NCBI RefSeq assembly: GCF_040365225.1
Contig: NZ_AP028055.1
Location: 2,604,001-2,668,000, forward strand
DNA: 64,000 nt
Direction: 5' to 3'
Source: Bacteroides sedimenti
Lineage (GTDB): Bacteria; Bacteroidota; Bacteroidia; Bacteroidales; Bacteroidaceae
The notes below the pieces were generated by a model. It was not told where the DNA came from. It worked only from the letters and a program-made list of their open reading frames with translations, and made no database searches. Position numbers and translations under genes: made by a program. Positions 34,868 through 45,047 of this stretch are shown one piece after another. The number at the start of each line of letters is the position of its first letter. The first letter of the stretch is position 1.

Positions 34868-35212
34868 TTAAAATTTAAGTCCACCGTTACGAGCAGCATC
34901 AGCCACTTCTTTTACTCTCCCATGATACAAGTAACCATTACGGTCGAATACAACAGTCGTAATTCCTGCTTCTTGAGCTTTTTTAGCGATCAATTCACCT
35001 ACTTTAGTAGCCTGTTCCTTCTTAGCAACTTTATCTTCCAAACCAAGTGAAGAGGCAGCAGCTAAAGTCTTACCACACAAATCATCAATTAATTGAACAT
35101 AGATTTGTTTGTTACTTCTAAATACAGTCATACGTGGACGATCTGCTGTACCAGAGATCTTATTACGTACTCTGTATTTGATTTTAATTCGTCTTTCTAT
35201 TTTTGTTGTCAT
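34868..35212 (-). CDS. rplR: 50S ribosomal protein L18
   Basis: The 114-residue protein binds 5S rRNA. Signatures are RIKYRVRNKISGTADRPRMT, VFRSNKQIYVQLID and YHGRVKEVADAARNGGLKF at the C-terminus. Confidence 0.97.
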   Translation of the reverse strand: MTTKIERRIKIKYRVRNKISGTADRPRMTVFRSNKQIYVQLIDDLCGKTLAAASSLGLEDKVAKKEQATKVGELIAKKAQEAGITTVVFDRNGYLYHGRVKEVADAARNGGLKF

Positions 35213-35233
35213 GATTATACAAATTTATGTAAA

Positions 35234-35788
35234 TTACTTAGCACCGGCTGATTTGCCCGATTTTCTGCGAATTTCTTCTCCAACAAATTTAATACCTTTA
35301 CCTTTATATGGTTCTGGCTTACGGAAAGAACGTATTTTTGAACAAACTTGACCTAGTAACTGTTTGTCACAAGATTCTAAAATAACAAGAGGATTCTTAT
35401 TTCTTTCAGATTTTGTCTCTACTTTAACTTCAGAAGGCAACTGCAAGAAAATACTGTGAGTATAACCTAATGAAAACTCAATAATATTTCCATTGTTAGA
35501 AGCACGGTATCCAACACCGACTAACTCAAGCTCTTTTTTATAACCTTCAGAAACACCAACAACCATATTGTTAATCAAAGAACGATAAAGACCATGAAAT
35601 GCTCTTTCTTGCTTATCATCGCTATTACGAGTTAACACAATCTGGCCATCAGCAACTTCCACGCTGATTAGTGGATTTACATACTGACTTAACTCTCCCT
35701 TTGGTCCTTTTACGGTAACCACATCATCTTTCAGAGTAACAGTTACTCCTGCAGGGATACTAATGGGTAATTTTCCTATTCTAGACAT
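35234..35788 (-). CDS. rplF: 50S ribosomal protein L6
   Basis: The 184-residue protein has two similar beta/alpha domains, starting MSRIGKLPISIPAGVTVTLK and with the C-terminal signature EPYKGKGIKFVGEEIRRKSG. It sits near the GTPase-associated centre. An AGGAGG motif about 10 bases before the ATG (35798-35803 region) makes this one of the few genes here with a Shine-Dalgarno sequence. Confidence 0.97.
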   Translation of the reverse strand: MSRIGKLPISIPAGVTVTLKDDVVTVKGPKGELSQYVNPLISVEVADGQIVLTRNSDDKQERAFHGLYRSLINNMVVGVSEGYKKELELVGVGYRASNNGNIIEFSLGYTHSIFLQLPSEVKVETKSERNKNPLVILESCDKQLLGQVCSKIRSFRKPEPYKGKGIKFVGEEIRRKSGKSAGAK

Positions 35789-35805
35789 TGCTTATTCCTC
35801 CTAAA

Positions 35806-36201
35806 TTAATATACATAACACAAGACTTCACCGCCAATTTTTAATTCAGCAGCTTCTTTGTTTGTCATTACACCTTTGGAAGTAGATATTATAGCAATAC
35901 CCAAACCATTAATAACACGTGGCATATCTTTGTATCCGGTATACTTACGTAAACCTGGAGAAGATATTCTTACCAGTTTCTTGATCGCGTTTACTTTGTT
36001 AACGGAATCATACTTCAAGGCTACCTTAATAGTGCCTTGAGGTCCATCTTCTACAAACTTATAGTTAAGAATGTAGCCTTTCTCAAAAAGGATTTTTGTA
36101 ATTTCCTTTTTAAGGTTAGAGGCAGGAATTTCAACAACTCTGTGCTTTGCACTAATTGCATTTCTCAACCTCGTTAGATAATCTGCTATTGGATCAGTCA
36201 T
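35806..36201 (-). CDS. rpsH: 30S ribosomal protein S8
   Basis: The 131-residue protein has the S8 signatures TDPIADYLTRLRNAISAKHR near the start and GLGIAIISTSKGVMTNKEA near the C-terminus. It is an early binder of the central domain of 16S and, in many bacteria, the translational repressor of the spc operon. Confidence 0.97.
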   Translation of the reverse strand: MTDPIADYLTRLRNAISAKHRVVEIPASNLKKEITKILFEKGYILNYKFVEDGPQGTIKVALKYDSVNKVNAIKKLVRISSPGLRKYTGYKDMPRVINGLGIAIISTSKGVMTNKEAAELKIGGEVLCYVY

Positions 36202-36252
36202 ATAATAAAATTAAATTAATCAGGACTCCCTGACAATATTTAAAAAAAATAA

Positions 36253-36522
36253 TTACCAGCTTGCTTTTTTAACTCCAGGAATAAGGCCATTAGAAGCCAT
36301 TTCGCGGAATTGAATTCTTGAAATTCCAAACTGACGAATATACCCTTTTGGACGACCTGTTAATTTGCAGCGATTGTGCAAACGTACAGGTGACGCATTT
36401 TTAGGCAGAGCCTGCAATGCGTCGTAATCACCGTCTTTCTTCAACTGAGCTCTTTTTTCGGCATATTTGGCTACAAGTTTTGCTCGCTTAACTTCGCGAG
36501 CTTTCATTGATTCTTTTGCCAT
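36253..36522 (-). CDS. rpsN: 30S ribosomal protein S14, zinc-free long type
   Basis: The 89-residue protein ends with the S14 signature RCKLTGRPKGYIRQFGISRI. It lacks both C-x2-C pairs (only one Cys), so it belongs to the zinc-independent form. Same trend as L36 in this cluster. Confidence 0.96.
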   Translation of the reverse strand: MAKESMKAREVKRAKLVAKYAEKRAQLKKDGDYDALQALPKNASPVRLHNRCKLTGRPKGYIRQFGISRIQFREMASNGLIPGVKKASW

Positions 36523-36528
36523 AATATA

Positions 36529-37086
36529 TTAGTCTTTTTTAGCGTTTTTAAAAGGTAAACCAAATTCTTTTAATAAAGCATACCCTTCTTCATCTGATTG
36601 TGCAGATGTTACAAAGGTAATATTCATTCCGAGAATTTTAGTAATACTATCGATATTTATTTCAGGGAAAATGATTTGTTCCTGAATTCCTAACGTATAG
36701 TTACCTTTACCGTCAAACTTGCTTTCAATACCTTTAAAGTCACGAATACGAGGCAATGCAACGCGAACTAGTTTTTCAAGGAATTCATACATTCTTTCTC
36801 GACGTAAAGTTACCATCACACCGATAGGCATTTTTTTACGTAATTTAAAGTTTGCAATATCCTTCCGAGAAATAGTAGCAACGGCTTTTTGACCTGTAAT
36901 CGTTGTCATCTCGTTAATAGCAACTTCAATAATCTTTTTATCAGCAACAGCAGATCCCAAACCTTGATTGATAACAATCTTCTTTAGGACCGGAACTTGC
37001 ATAGATGAACTATATTGAAATTGTTCCTTCAATGCAGGCGCAATACGCTCTGCATATTCTTTCTTAAGGCTAGCAGTATTACTCAT
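36529..37086 (-). CDS. rplE: 50S ribosomal protein L5
   Basis: The 185-residue protein has the L5 signatures PVLKKIVINQGLGSAVADKK, ATISRKDIANFKLRKKMPIG and GIQEQIIFPEI. It binds 5S rRNA and contacts the P-site tRNA. Its start overlaps the rplX stop by one base, which suggests coupled translation. Confidence 0.97.
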   Translation of the reverse strand: MSNTASLKKEYAERIAPALKEQFQYSSSMQVPVLKKIVINQGLGSAVADKKIIEVAINEMTTITGQKAVATISRKDIANFKLRKKMPIGVMVTLRRERMYEFLEKLVRVALPRIRDFKGIESKFDGKGNYTLGIQEQIIFPEINIDSITKILGMNITFVTSAQSDEEGYALLKEFGLPFKNAKKD

Positions 37087-37406
37087 TACTTAATCTCCTC
37101 TCCTGATTTTTTAGAATAACGAACTAAAGTTCCATCAGAACTTAATTTTCTCCCAACGCGTGTTGCTTTACCCGATTTTGGATCAACAAGGTTTAAGTTA
37201 GAGATATGTACAGAAGCTTCCTGCTTTACAATACCACCTTGAGGGTTCTTAGCATTTGGTTTAGTACTTTTAGATACCAGATTGATGCCTTCAACGATTG
37301 CACGTCCTTTTTTAACGAGGACTTTCAACACACGGCCAGTTTTGCCTTTATCTTCACCAGCATTGACTAAAACTGTATCGCCTTTTTTAATATGTAATTT
37401 ACTCAT
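37086..37406 (-). CDS. rplX: 50S ribosomal protein L24
   Basis: The 106-residue protein has an N-terminal KOW motif (KKGDTVLVNAGEDKGKTGRV) and VEGINLVSKSTKPN. Assembly initiator of the 50S subunit near the exit tunnel. Confidence 0.97.
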   Translation of the reverse strand: MSKLHIKKGDTVLVNAGEDKGKTGRVLKVLVKKGRAIVEGINLVSKSTKPNAKNPQGGIVKQEASVHISNLNLVDPKSGKATRVGRKLSSDGTLVRYSKKSGEEIK

Positions 37407-37426
37407 TACTCAAATCTTTTACAAAA

Positions 37427-37792
37427 TTAAAGTACCTCTGGTGCTAATGAAACTACCTTCATGTTTGTAGCACGAAGTTCTCTCGCAACCGGACCAAAGA
37501 TTCGACTTCCCCTAATTTCACCTGCATTATTTAATAAAACACAAGCATTATCATCAAAACGAATGTACGAACCATCAGCACGACGGATTTCCTTTTTCGT
37601 ACGAACGATCAAAGCTTTGGGCACTGCACCTTTTTTAACATCACTTGCGGGGATAACGCTTTTTACTGAGACTACAATAACATCCCCAACAGAAGCATAA
37701 CGACGTTTTGTACCACCCAACACACGGATGCACAAAACCTCTTTAGCTCCACTGTTGTCGCAAACTGTAAGTCTGGATTCTGATTGTATCAT
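37427..37792 (-). CDS. rplN: 50S ribosomal protein L14
   Basis: The 121-residue protein starts MIQSESRLTVCDNSGAKEVL and has ALIVRTKKEIRRADGSYIRF and the C-terminal LRATNMKVVSLAPEVL. It forms inter-subunit bridges. Confidence 0.98.
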   Translation of the reverse strand: MIQSESRLTVCDNSGAKEVLCIRVLGGTKRRYASVGDVIVVSVKSVIPASDVKKGAVPKALIVRTKKEIRRADGSYIRFDDNACVLLNNAGEIRGSRIFGPVARELRATNMKVVSLAPEVL

Positions 37793-37794
37793 AA

Positions 37795-38061
37795 TTACTT
37801 AGCTCTTTCGATTATTTCAACTAATCTCCATCTCTTCGTCTTGCTCAAAGGACGAGTTTCACTAATTCTAACAGTGTCACCAATGTTACAATCATTGTTC
37901 TCATCATGAGCATGGTATTTTTTCGTTTTACTAACGAACTTACCATAAATGGGGTGTTTTTCTTTAAACTTAGAAGCAACAGTAATAGTTTTATCCATTT
38001 TGTTGCTCAGAACGACCCCAGTTCTTTCTTTTCTTAAATTTCTAGCTTCCATCAAACCCAT
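37795..38061 (-). CDS. rpsQ: 30S ribosomal protein S17
   Basis: The 88-residue OB-fold protein has RKERTGVVLSNKMDKTITVA and NIGDTVRISETRPLSKTKRW. It is an early 16S binder. Its first base overlaps the last base of rpmC. Confidence 0.97.
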   Translation of the reverse strand: MGLMEARNLRKERTGVVLSNKMDKTITVASKFKEKHPIYGKFVSKTKKYHAHDENNDCNIGDTVRISETRPLSKTKRWRLVEIIERAK

Positions 38062-38264
38062 TATTTATTGTTAAGTTCTCTCTGGCGTAATTCTGATTTC
38101 ATACGCGCAACCATCCTGCGTAATTGTTTTATCTGTGCAGGATTATCCAAAGGGGAGATAGAATGGTTCAGCACCAATTGATTATAGTTGACAACTTCTG
38201 CCTCAATTCTTTCTACCAATTCTTTGGTACTAATTTCTCTAATTTCTGCAATTTTCATAAACAT
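38061..38264 (-). CDS. rpmC: 50S ribosomal protein L29
   Basis: The 67-residue two-helix protein has KIAEIREISTKELVERIEAE and IKQLRRMVARMKSELRQREL. It lies at the tunnel exit next to L23. A start at 38258 (second Met, MKIAEI) is also possible and would shorten it by two residues. Confidence 0.96.
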   Translation of the reverse strand: MFMKIAEIREISTKELVERIEAEVVNYNQLVLNHSISPLDNPAQIKQLRRMVARMKSELRQRELNNK

Positions 38265-38698
38265 TATGCATTTTGATTTTGAGTGTCATAATCACGTCTT
38301 ACTATAAACTTAGTAGTAACCGGAAGCTTTTGAGCTGCTAAGCGCAAAGCTTCTTTTGCGATTTCATAAGACACACCTTCTACTTCAATCATAATTCTAC
38401 CAGGAGTAACTGGAGCCACGAAACCTTCCGGACTACCTTTACCTTTACCCATACGCACTTCTGCTGGTTTCTTAGTAATTGGTTTGTCTGGGAAAATTCT
38501 AATCCAAATCTGGCCTTGACGTTGCATATATCTTGTAACAGCAATACGGGCAGCTTCAATTTGTCTACCAGTAATCCATTTGTTCTGCAAAGCTTTGATA
38601 CCAAAAGAACCAAAGGCGAGCTGGTTGCCTCTTTGGGCATTACCCTTCATGCGACCTTTTTGTTGTCTTCTGAATTTTGTCTTTTTCGGTTGTAACAT
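38264..38698 (-). CDS. rplP: 50S ribosomal protein L16
   Basis: The 144-residue protein starts MLQPKKTKFRRQQKGRMKGN and has GSFGIKALQNKWITGRQIEA and the PGRIMIEVEG region. It organises the A-site and 5S rRNA region of the 50S subunit. Confidence 0.98.
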   Translation of the reverse strand: MLQPKKTKFRRQQKGRMKGNAQRGNQLAFGSFGIKALQNKWITGRQIEAARIAVTRYMQRQGQIWIRIFPDKPITKKPAEVRMGKGKGSPEGFVAPVTPGRIMIEVEGVSYEIAKEALRLAAQKLPVTTKFIVRRDYDTQNQNA

Positions 38699-38722
38699 AA
38701 TTTCCTAAAATTCAAATTCGTT

Positions 38723-39454
38723 TTAGCGATTATTTTTCTTTCTTTTGAAGTTTTTTCCGCCGGTATTACCAGGAGCATTACCACGGCCTCCTTCTTTGCT
38801 TTGAGTAAAATTAGGAGCAAGTTCTTTTTTGCCAAAAATTTCACCTCTGCAGATCCAAACCTTTATACCAAGCAAACCAACTTTTGTCAGTGCTTCTGCA
38901 TGACAGTAGTCGATATCAGCTCTAAATGTATGTAACGGAGTTCTTCCTTCTTTATACATTTCAGAACGAGCCATTTCAGCTCCATTTAAACGCCCTGAAA
39001 TTTGCACTTTGATACCTTCTGCTCCCATACGCATTGTATTTGCGATTGCCATTTTGATAGCACGGCGATAGGCGATCTTGCCTTCTACCTGGCGAGCGAT
39101 GTTATTTGCAACGATCACTGCATCTAACTCCGGTCTTTTTACTTCAAAGATATTGATTTGAATATCTTTGTCGGTGATCTTCTTCAACTCTTCTTTCAGC
39201 TTATCAACTTCTTGACCACCTTTTCCGATAATAATACCTGGACGTGCCGTACAAACGGTTATTGTCACAAGTTTAAGTGTACGCTCTATAACAATTCTTG
39301 ATACACTGGCTTTAGCTAGTCTTGCATTAAGATATTTACGAATTTTGCTATCTTCCAGCAAAGAATCACCATAATTATTTCCACCATACCAGTTGGAATC
39401 CCATCCTCTGATAATTCCTAAACGGTTGCTTATTGGATTAACTTTTTGTCCCAT
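38723..39454 (-). CDS. rpsC: 30S ribosomal protein S3
   Basis: The 243-residue protein has the KH domain with GXXG (RPGIIIGKGGQEVDKLKEEL) and the C-terminal domain GVKVWICRGE-like GIKVWICRGEIFGKKELAPN, followed by a Gly/Asn/Lys-rich tail. S3 helps form the mRNA entry channel. Confidence 0.97.
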   Translation of the reverse strand: MGQKVNPISNRLGIIRGWDSNWYGGNNYGDSLLEDSKIRKYLNARLAKASVSRIVIERTLKLVTITVCTARPGIIIGKGGQEVDKLKEELKKITDKDIQINIFEVKRPELDAVIVANNIARQVEGKIAYRRAIKMAIANTMRMGAEGIKVQISGRLNGAEMARSEMYKEGRTPLHTFRADIDYCHAEALTKVGLLGIKVWICRGEIFGKKELAPNFTQSKEGGRGNAPGNTGGKNFKRKKNNR

Positions 39455-39459
39455 CTAGC

Positions 39460-39870
39460 TTAATTTTGAACATCATTAATACTCTTAGAATCAACGAACA
39501 AAGTCACATGATTTGAGCGTTTACGAATTCTGTATCCTCTTCCCTGAGGTGCTGGTCTCATTCTTTTCAATGTAGCACCACAATCAACAAAAATCTTTGT
39601 TACAAATAATTCGCCGCTTTCAGCTTTACGTTCGTTTTTCTGTTCCCAGTTAGCAATTGCAGAGCGCAATAATTTCTCCACTCTGGCAGAAGCTTCTTTA
39701 GAAGAAAACTTCAAAACACCAAGTGCTCTATTCACCTCCATACCGCGGATCATGTCAGCCACGAGACGCATCTTACGCGGTGAAGTAGGAACATTTTGCA
39801 ATTTAGCAAAATACATGGTTTTAAGGGCTTCTTTTCTTTTATCAGCCGATATTTTTTTTCTTGCTCCCAT
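39460..39870 (-). CDS. rplV: 50S ribosomal protein L22
   Basis: The 136-residue protein has the L22 signatures VPTSPRKMRLVADMIRGMEV, then KLLRSAIANWEQ, then the extended beta-hairpin region around CGATLKRMRPAPQGRGYRIR that lines the exit tunnel and macrolide site. Confidence 0.97.
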   Translation of the reverse strand: MGARKKISADKRKEALKTMYFAKLQNVPTSPRKMRLVADMIRGMEVNRALGVLKFSSKEASARVEKLLRSAIANWEQKNERKAESGELFVTKIFVDCGATLKRMRPAPQGRGYRIRKRSNHVTLFVDSKSINDVQN

Positions 39871-39907
39871 TATTTTTTTACTTTATTATTCAGATTTAAA
39901 AATCCTG

Positions 39908-40177
39908 TTAACGTTTCTTGTTACCGGCATGACCTCTGAAAGTACGAGTTGGAGAAAATTCACCCAACTTATGTCCAACCATGTTTTCGGTAATGTAAAC
40001 AGGAATAAATTTATTTCCGTTGTGAACTGCAATAGTATGCCCAACAAAATCGGGCGAAATCATTGAAGCTCTGGCCCAAGTCTTAACAACAACTTTCTTG
40101 CCTGACTCATTCATAGCAAGTACTTTTGTTTCAAGCTTCACATTAATGTATGGACCTTTTTTTAATGAACGACTCAT
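39908..40177 (-). CDS. rpsS: 30S ribosomal protein S19
   Basis: The 89-residue protein starts MSRSLKKGPYINVKLETKV and has WARASMISPDFVGHTIAVHN and KLGEFSPTRTFRGHAG. It sits at the top of the 30S head. Confidence 0.98.
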   Translation of the reverse strand: MSRSLKKGPYINVKLETKVLAMNESGKKVVVKTWARASMISPDFVGHTIAVHNGNKFIPVYITENMVGHKLGEFSPTRTFRGHAGNKKR

Positions 40178-40197
40178 AGTTTACTCAATTAATCAGA

Positions 40198-41022
<825 letters not shown>

Positions 41023-41027
41023 TTTTA

Positions 41028-41318
41028 TTAAATATTGCTATAAAAATCAATAGTATCTCCTTCTTTCAACGTTACAACTGCTTTTTTATATGCATTTGTT
41101 CTACCACTGATCAAGCCAGCCTTAGTGTAACGGCTTTTATTTTTACCGGAGTAACGAATTGTATTTACATCTACAACTGTAACATTATATAAAGCCTCGA
41201 TTGCTTTCTTAATTTCCAGTTTATTAGCTTCAGGACGCACAATAAATCCGAAACGATTTAACTTTTCAGATACTGCAGTCATTTTTTCTGTAACCAACGG
41301 TTTAATAATAATTCCCAT
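41028..41318 (-). CDS. rplW: 50S ribosomal protein L23
   Basis: The 96-residue protein starts MGIIIKPLVTEKMTAVSEKL and has VRPEANKLEIKKAIEALYNV. It is the docking site for trigger factor and SRP at the tunnel exit. The gene has AAAGGAGG a few bases upstream (41328-41335), overlapping the end of rplD, and is thus another case with a Shine-Dalgarno sequence. Confidence 0.97.
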   Translation of the reverse strand: MGIIIKPLVTEKMTAVSEKLNRFGFIVRPEANKLEIKKAIEALYNVTVVDVNTIRYSGKNKSRYTKAGLISGRTNAYKKAVVTLKEGDTIDFYSNI

Positions 41319-41321
41319 TAT

Positions 41322-41960
41322 TTAAGCCTCCTTTTTCATTAAGATATCGTCGATAGCCGAAAGAGAACTTTCAGTAAGCACTAATGCACCCGAATTCAAT
41401 ACATTGTAAGTATTTAATCCAGATACAGTTAATACATTAGCTCTCTCAACATTACGAGCCGACAAATATACGTTTTTATTTGGTTCTGATAATACCAAAA
41501 GTAATTTTTTATCAGAAACTTTAAGATTATTTATCAATGCTACAAAATCCTTAGTCTTAGGTGCTTCAAAAGCGAAATCCTCAACAACGATAATAGCGTT
41601 ATCTTGAGCCTTGTATGATAAAGCTGATTTTCTTGCTAATGACTTAACTTTTTTATTCAGTTTAAAATAGTAATCTCTTGGTTTAGGACCAAAAACTCTT
41701 GCACCTCCAACGAATACTGGAGAATTGATATCACCTGAACGAGCTCCACCAGTACCTTTTTGTTTTTTCAACTTTCTAGTACTTCCTGAAAGTTCACTTC
41801 TTTCTTTAGATTTGTGAGTTCCCTGACGCTGATTTGCCATAAATTGCTTTACATCCAAATAGATAGCGTGGTCGTTAGGCTCAATTCCGAAGATTGATTC
41901 ATTTAACGTAACCTTTCTTCCAGTGTCTTCACCTTTAATGTTATATACGTTAACTTCCAT
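41322..41960 (-). CDS. rplD: 50S ribosomal protein L4
   Basis: The 212-residue protein carries the tunnel loop with KKQKGTGGARSGDINSPVFV and the globular-domain motif KSLARKSALSYKAQDN. In E. coli L4 also represses the S10 operon, but whether that holds here is unknown. It overlaps rplC by one base. Confidence 0.97.
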   Translation of the reverse strand: MEVNVYNIKGEDTGRKVTLNESIFGIEPNDHAIYLDVKQFMANQRQGTHKSKERSELSGSTRKLKKQKGTGGARSGDINSPVFVGGARVFGPKPRDYYFKLNKKVKSLARKSALSYKAQDNAIIVVEDFAFEAPKTKDFVALINNLKVSDKKLLLVLSEPNKNVYLSARNVERANVLTVSGLNTYNVLNSGALVLTESSLSAIDDILMKKEA

Positions 41961-42577
41961 TATTTCTCAATTATTACGATTGAACCTTTGCATCCCGGAA
42001 TTGAACCCTTAATTAAAAGAAGGTTATGTTCTGGAATAACTTTTAAAACTCGCAAATTTTGAACGGTAACTCTGTCACCCCCCATTTGTCCACCCATTCG
42101 CATTCCTTTGAATACTTTAGCTGGATAAGAACAAGCACCGATAGAACCCGGTTTACGCAGACGGTTGTGCTGACCGTGAGTTGACTGTCCAACACCACCA
42201 AATCCGTGTCTTTTAACTACACCCTGGAAACCTTTTCCCTTAGAAGTTGCAATCACATCAACGAAAGTTGCGTCATTGAACAGTTCTACCGAGATTGTGT
42301 CTCCCAGATTAAGTTCATTTTCAAATTCTTTGAACTCGGCCAAGTGTCTCTTTGGTGTTACATTGGCTTTAGCGAAGTGACCTTTTAAAGGTTTTGTAGT
42401 ATGTTTCTCTTTTTTGTCTTGGAAACCTACTTGAACTGCTTCGTAGCCATCTTTTTCAACTGTTTTCAGTTGAGTAACAACACAAGGACCTGCTTCGATA
42501 ACAGTGCATGGTACATTTTTACCATCAGCACTGAAAACGGATGTCATTCCGATTTTCTTTCCTAATAATCCTGGCAT
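41960..42577 (-). CDS. rplC: 50S ribosomal protein L3
   Basis: The 205-residue protein starts MPGLLGKKIGMTSVFSADGK and has SKGKGFQGVVKRHGFGGVGQ, the conserved loop that approaches the peptidyl transferase centre. It is one of the two 23S assembly initiators. Confidence 0.98.
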   Translation of the reverse strand: MPGLLGKKIGMTSVFSADGKNVPCTVIEAGPCVVTQLKTVEKDGYEAVQVGFQDKKEKHTTKPLKGHFAKANVTPKRHLAEFKEFENELNLGDTISVELFNDATFVDVIATSKGKGFQGVVKRHGFGGVGQSTHGQHNRLRKPGSIGACSYPAKVFKGMRMGGQMGGDRVTVQNLRVLKVIPEHNLLLIKGSIPGCKGSIVIIEK

Positions 42578-42595
42578 TTCACTTTTTTTTAATTA

Positions 42596-42901
42596 TCAAA
42601 CTTTAATTTCTACTTCAACTCCACTTGGCAATTCCAATTTCATCAGAGCATCAACAGTCTTAGCAGTAGAGCTATAGATGTCGATTAATCTCTTGAATGA
42701 TGAGAGCTGGAACTGTTCTCTGGACTTTTTGTTAACGAAAGTAGAGCGGTTCACTGTAAAGATACGCTTGTGCGTAGGAAGAGGTATAGGGCCACTTACA
42801 ATGGCACCTGTAGTCTTCACAGTTCTTACAATCTTCTCAGCTGACTTGTCAACCAAGTTGTGATCGTAAGACTTCAATTTAATTCTAATTTTTTGGCTCA
42901 T
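42596..42901 (-). CDS. rpsJ: 30S ribosomal protein S10
   Basis: The 101-residue protein has IRIKLKSYDHNLVDKSAEKI, GPIPLPTHKRIFTVNRSTFV and IDIYSSTAKTVDALMKLELP. S10 also acts with NusB in antitermination. It follows fusA directly (19 bp), with no tuf between them. Confidence 0.98.
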   Translation of the reverse strand: MSQKIRIKLKSYDHNLVDKSAEKIVRTVKTTGAIVSGPIPLPTHKRIFTVNRSTFVNKKSREQFQLSSFKRLIDIYSSTAKTVDALMKLELPSGVEVEIKV

Positions 42902-42920
42902 ATTTATTTAAACTATAATT

Positions 42921-45035
42921 TTAAACTAAGTCAACACGTCCCTTTACTTCTTCAAGTACAGCCTTCGCAATAGAAGAAGATACTTTTTCGTAATGAGAGA
43001 ATGTCATTGATGAAGTTGCACGACCTGAAGTGATAGTACGCAATGAAGTTACATACCCAAACATTTCAGACATTGGAACTTTAGCTTTAACGATTCTTGC
43101 ACCAGTGCGGCTTGATTCCATTCCTTCAACCTGACCACGACGTTTGTTCAAGTCACCGATAACATCACCCATGTTTTCTTCCGGAGTTACAACTTCAAGA
43201 CTCATGATTGGTTCAAGAAGAGCCGGACCTGCCTTAGCACAAGCATTTTTGTAAGCTTGGATAGCACAGATTTCGAAAGACAACTGGTCAGAGTCAACCG
43301 GGTGGAATGAACCATCAACCAATGTTACTTTCAATGTATCAAGCGGATATCCTGCAAGTACGCCATTCTTCATTGCAGAAGTGAAACCTTTTTGTACAGC
43401 TGGAATAAATTCCTTAGGAATGTTACCACCCTTCACTTCATCAATAAATTGTAGTGTTCCTTCGAAGTCTTCGTCAGCAGGACCGATATTAACAATGATA
43501 TCAGCAAATTTACCACGACCACCAGACTGTTTCTTGTAAACTTCACGAAGATTAACAGTTTTAGTGATAGCTTCTTTGTATGATACCTGTGGGCGTCCTT
43601 GGTTACATTCTACTTTGAACTCACGTTTCAGACGGTCAACAATAATATCCAAGTGGAGCTCACCCATACCTGCAATAACTGTCTGGCCTGTTTGCTCGTC
43701 AGTTTTAACAGTGAATGTTGGATCCTCTTCAGCCAATTTCGCCAAACCGTTAGACAGCTTATCAAGGTCTTTTTGAGTTTTAGGTTCAATTGCGATTGCA
43801 ATTACAGGATCCGGAAAGTCCATTGATTCAAGAACGATTGGTTTTGATTCGTCGCAAAGAGTATCCCCAGTACGGATATCTTTGAAACCAACTCCAGCAC
43901 CAATATCACCAGCACCAATCACTTCAACAGGATTTTGCTTATTTGAGTGCATCTGGAACAAACGTGAAACACGTTCTTTCTTTCCAGAACGAGAGTTATA
44001 AATATAAGAACCCGCTTCAATCTTACCTGAGTAAACACGGAAGAAAGTCAAACGTCCAACATAAGGGTCGGTTGCAATCTTAAATGCTAACGCAGAAGTA
44101 ACTTCATCTTCTGATGGTTTTCTGTCCTCTTCAAGACCTGTATCAGGATTTGTCCCGATAACAGCTTCTGTATCTAATGGAGAAGGCAAGAATGCACATA
44201 CATAATCCAAAAGAGTCTGAACTCCTTTATTCTTGAATGATGAACCACAAAGCATTGGAACGATAGCCATCTGAACAGTTGCTTTACGAAGAGCGTTGAT
44301 CACTTCTTCTTCAGTGATTGTAGACGGATCTTCGAAGAATTTCTCCATCAAAGATTCATCGTATTCAGCCACTGATTCCAGCATCTTTTCTCTCCATTCG
44401 TTGCATTCGTCAATCAAGTTTGCAGGAATTTCTTCAACATGATAATCCGCACCCATGCTTTCATCGTGCCATAGGATAGCTTTCATCTTAATCAGATCGA
44501 CTAAGCCTTTGAAAGTTTCTTCGGCACCGATAGGAACAACGATAGGACAAGGATTGGCTCCTAGAATATCTTTCATCTGACGAACAACTTCGAAGAAGTC
44601 AGCACCAGAGCGGTCCATTTTGTTTACGTATCCGATACGAGGTACATTATATTTATCAGCTTGTCTCCACACTGTTTCAGACTGAGGTTCAACACCACCT
44701 ACTGCACAGTAAGTAGCAACCGCACCGTCCAAAATACGAAGAGAACGTTCAACCTCAGCAGTGAAGTCAACGTGTCCCGGAGTGTCAATCAAGTTAATCT
44801 TATAAGTATTGTCATTCCATTTCCATCTGGTAGTTGTAGCAGCAGATGTAATAGTAATACCACGTTCTTGCTCCTGAGCCATCCAGTCCATTGTTGCAGC
44901 ACCTTCGTGTACTTCACCAATCTTATGAGTAAGACCAGTATAGAAAAGGATACGTTCAGAAGTAGTTGTTTTACCAGCATCAATGTGAGCCATGATACCG
45001 ATATTACGGGTCAAATGTAAATCTTGTTTTGCCAT
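42921..45035 (-). CDS. fusA: Translation elongation factor G
   Basis: The 704-residue translocase GTPase has G1 HIDAGKTTTSERI, the switch II DTPGHVDFTAEV, G4 NKMDRSGADF, and domains II to V ending KGRVDLV. A single well-conserved copy with the G-domain insert typical of EF-G. It sits between rpsG (12 bp) and rpsJ (19 bp) in the str part of the cluster. Confidence 0.98.
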   Translation of the reverse strand: MAKQDLHLTRNIGIMAHIDAGKTTTSERILFYTGLTHKIGEVHEGAATMDWMAQEQERGITITSAATTTRWKWNDNTYKINLIDTPGHVDFTAEVERSLRILDGAVATYCAVGGVEPQSETVWRQADKYNVPRIGYVNKMDRSGADFFEVVRQMKDILGANPCPIVVPIGAEETFKGLVDLIKMKAILWHDESMGADYHVEEIPANLIDECNEWREKMLESVAEYDESLMEKFFEDPSTITEEEVINALRKATVQMAIVPMLCGSSFKNKGVQTLLDYVCAFLPSPLDTEAVIGTNPDTGLEEDRKPSEDEVTSALAFKIATDPYVGRLTFFRVYSGKIEAGSYIYNSRSGKKERVSRLFQMHSNKQNPVEVIGAGDIGAGVGFKDIRTGDTLCDESKPIVLESMDFPDPVIAIAIEPKTQKDLDKLSNGLAKLAEEDPTFTVKTDEQTGQTVIAGMGELHLDIIVDRLKREFKVECNQGRPQVSYKEAITKTVNLREVYKKQSGGRGKFADIIVNIGPADEDFEGTLQFIDEVKGGNIPKEFIPAVQKGFTSAMKNGVLAGYPLDTLKVTLVDGSFHPVDSDQLSFEICAIQAYKNACAKAGPALLEPIMSLEVVTPEENMGDVIGDLNKRRGQVEGMESSRTGARIVKAKVPMSEMFGYVTSLRTITSGRATSSMTFSHYEKVSSSIAKAVLEEVKGRVDLV

Positions 45036-45047
45036 CTTGTTTACGAA

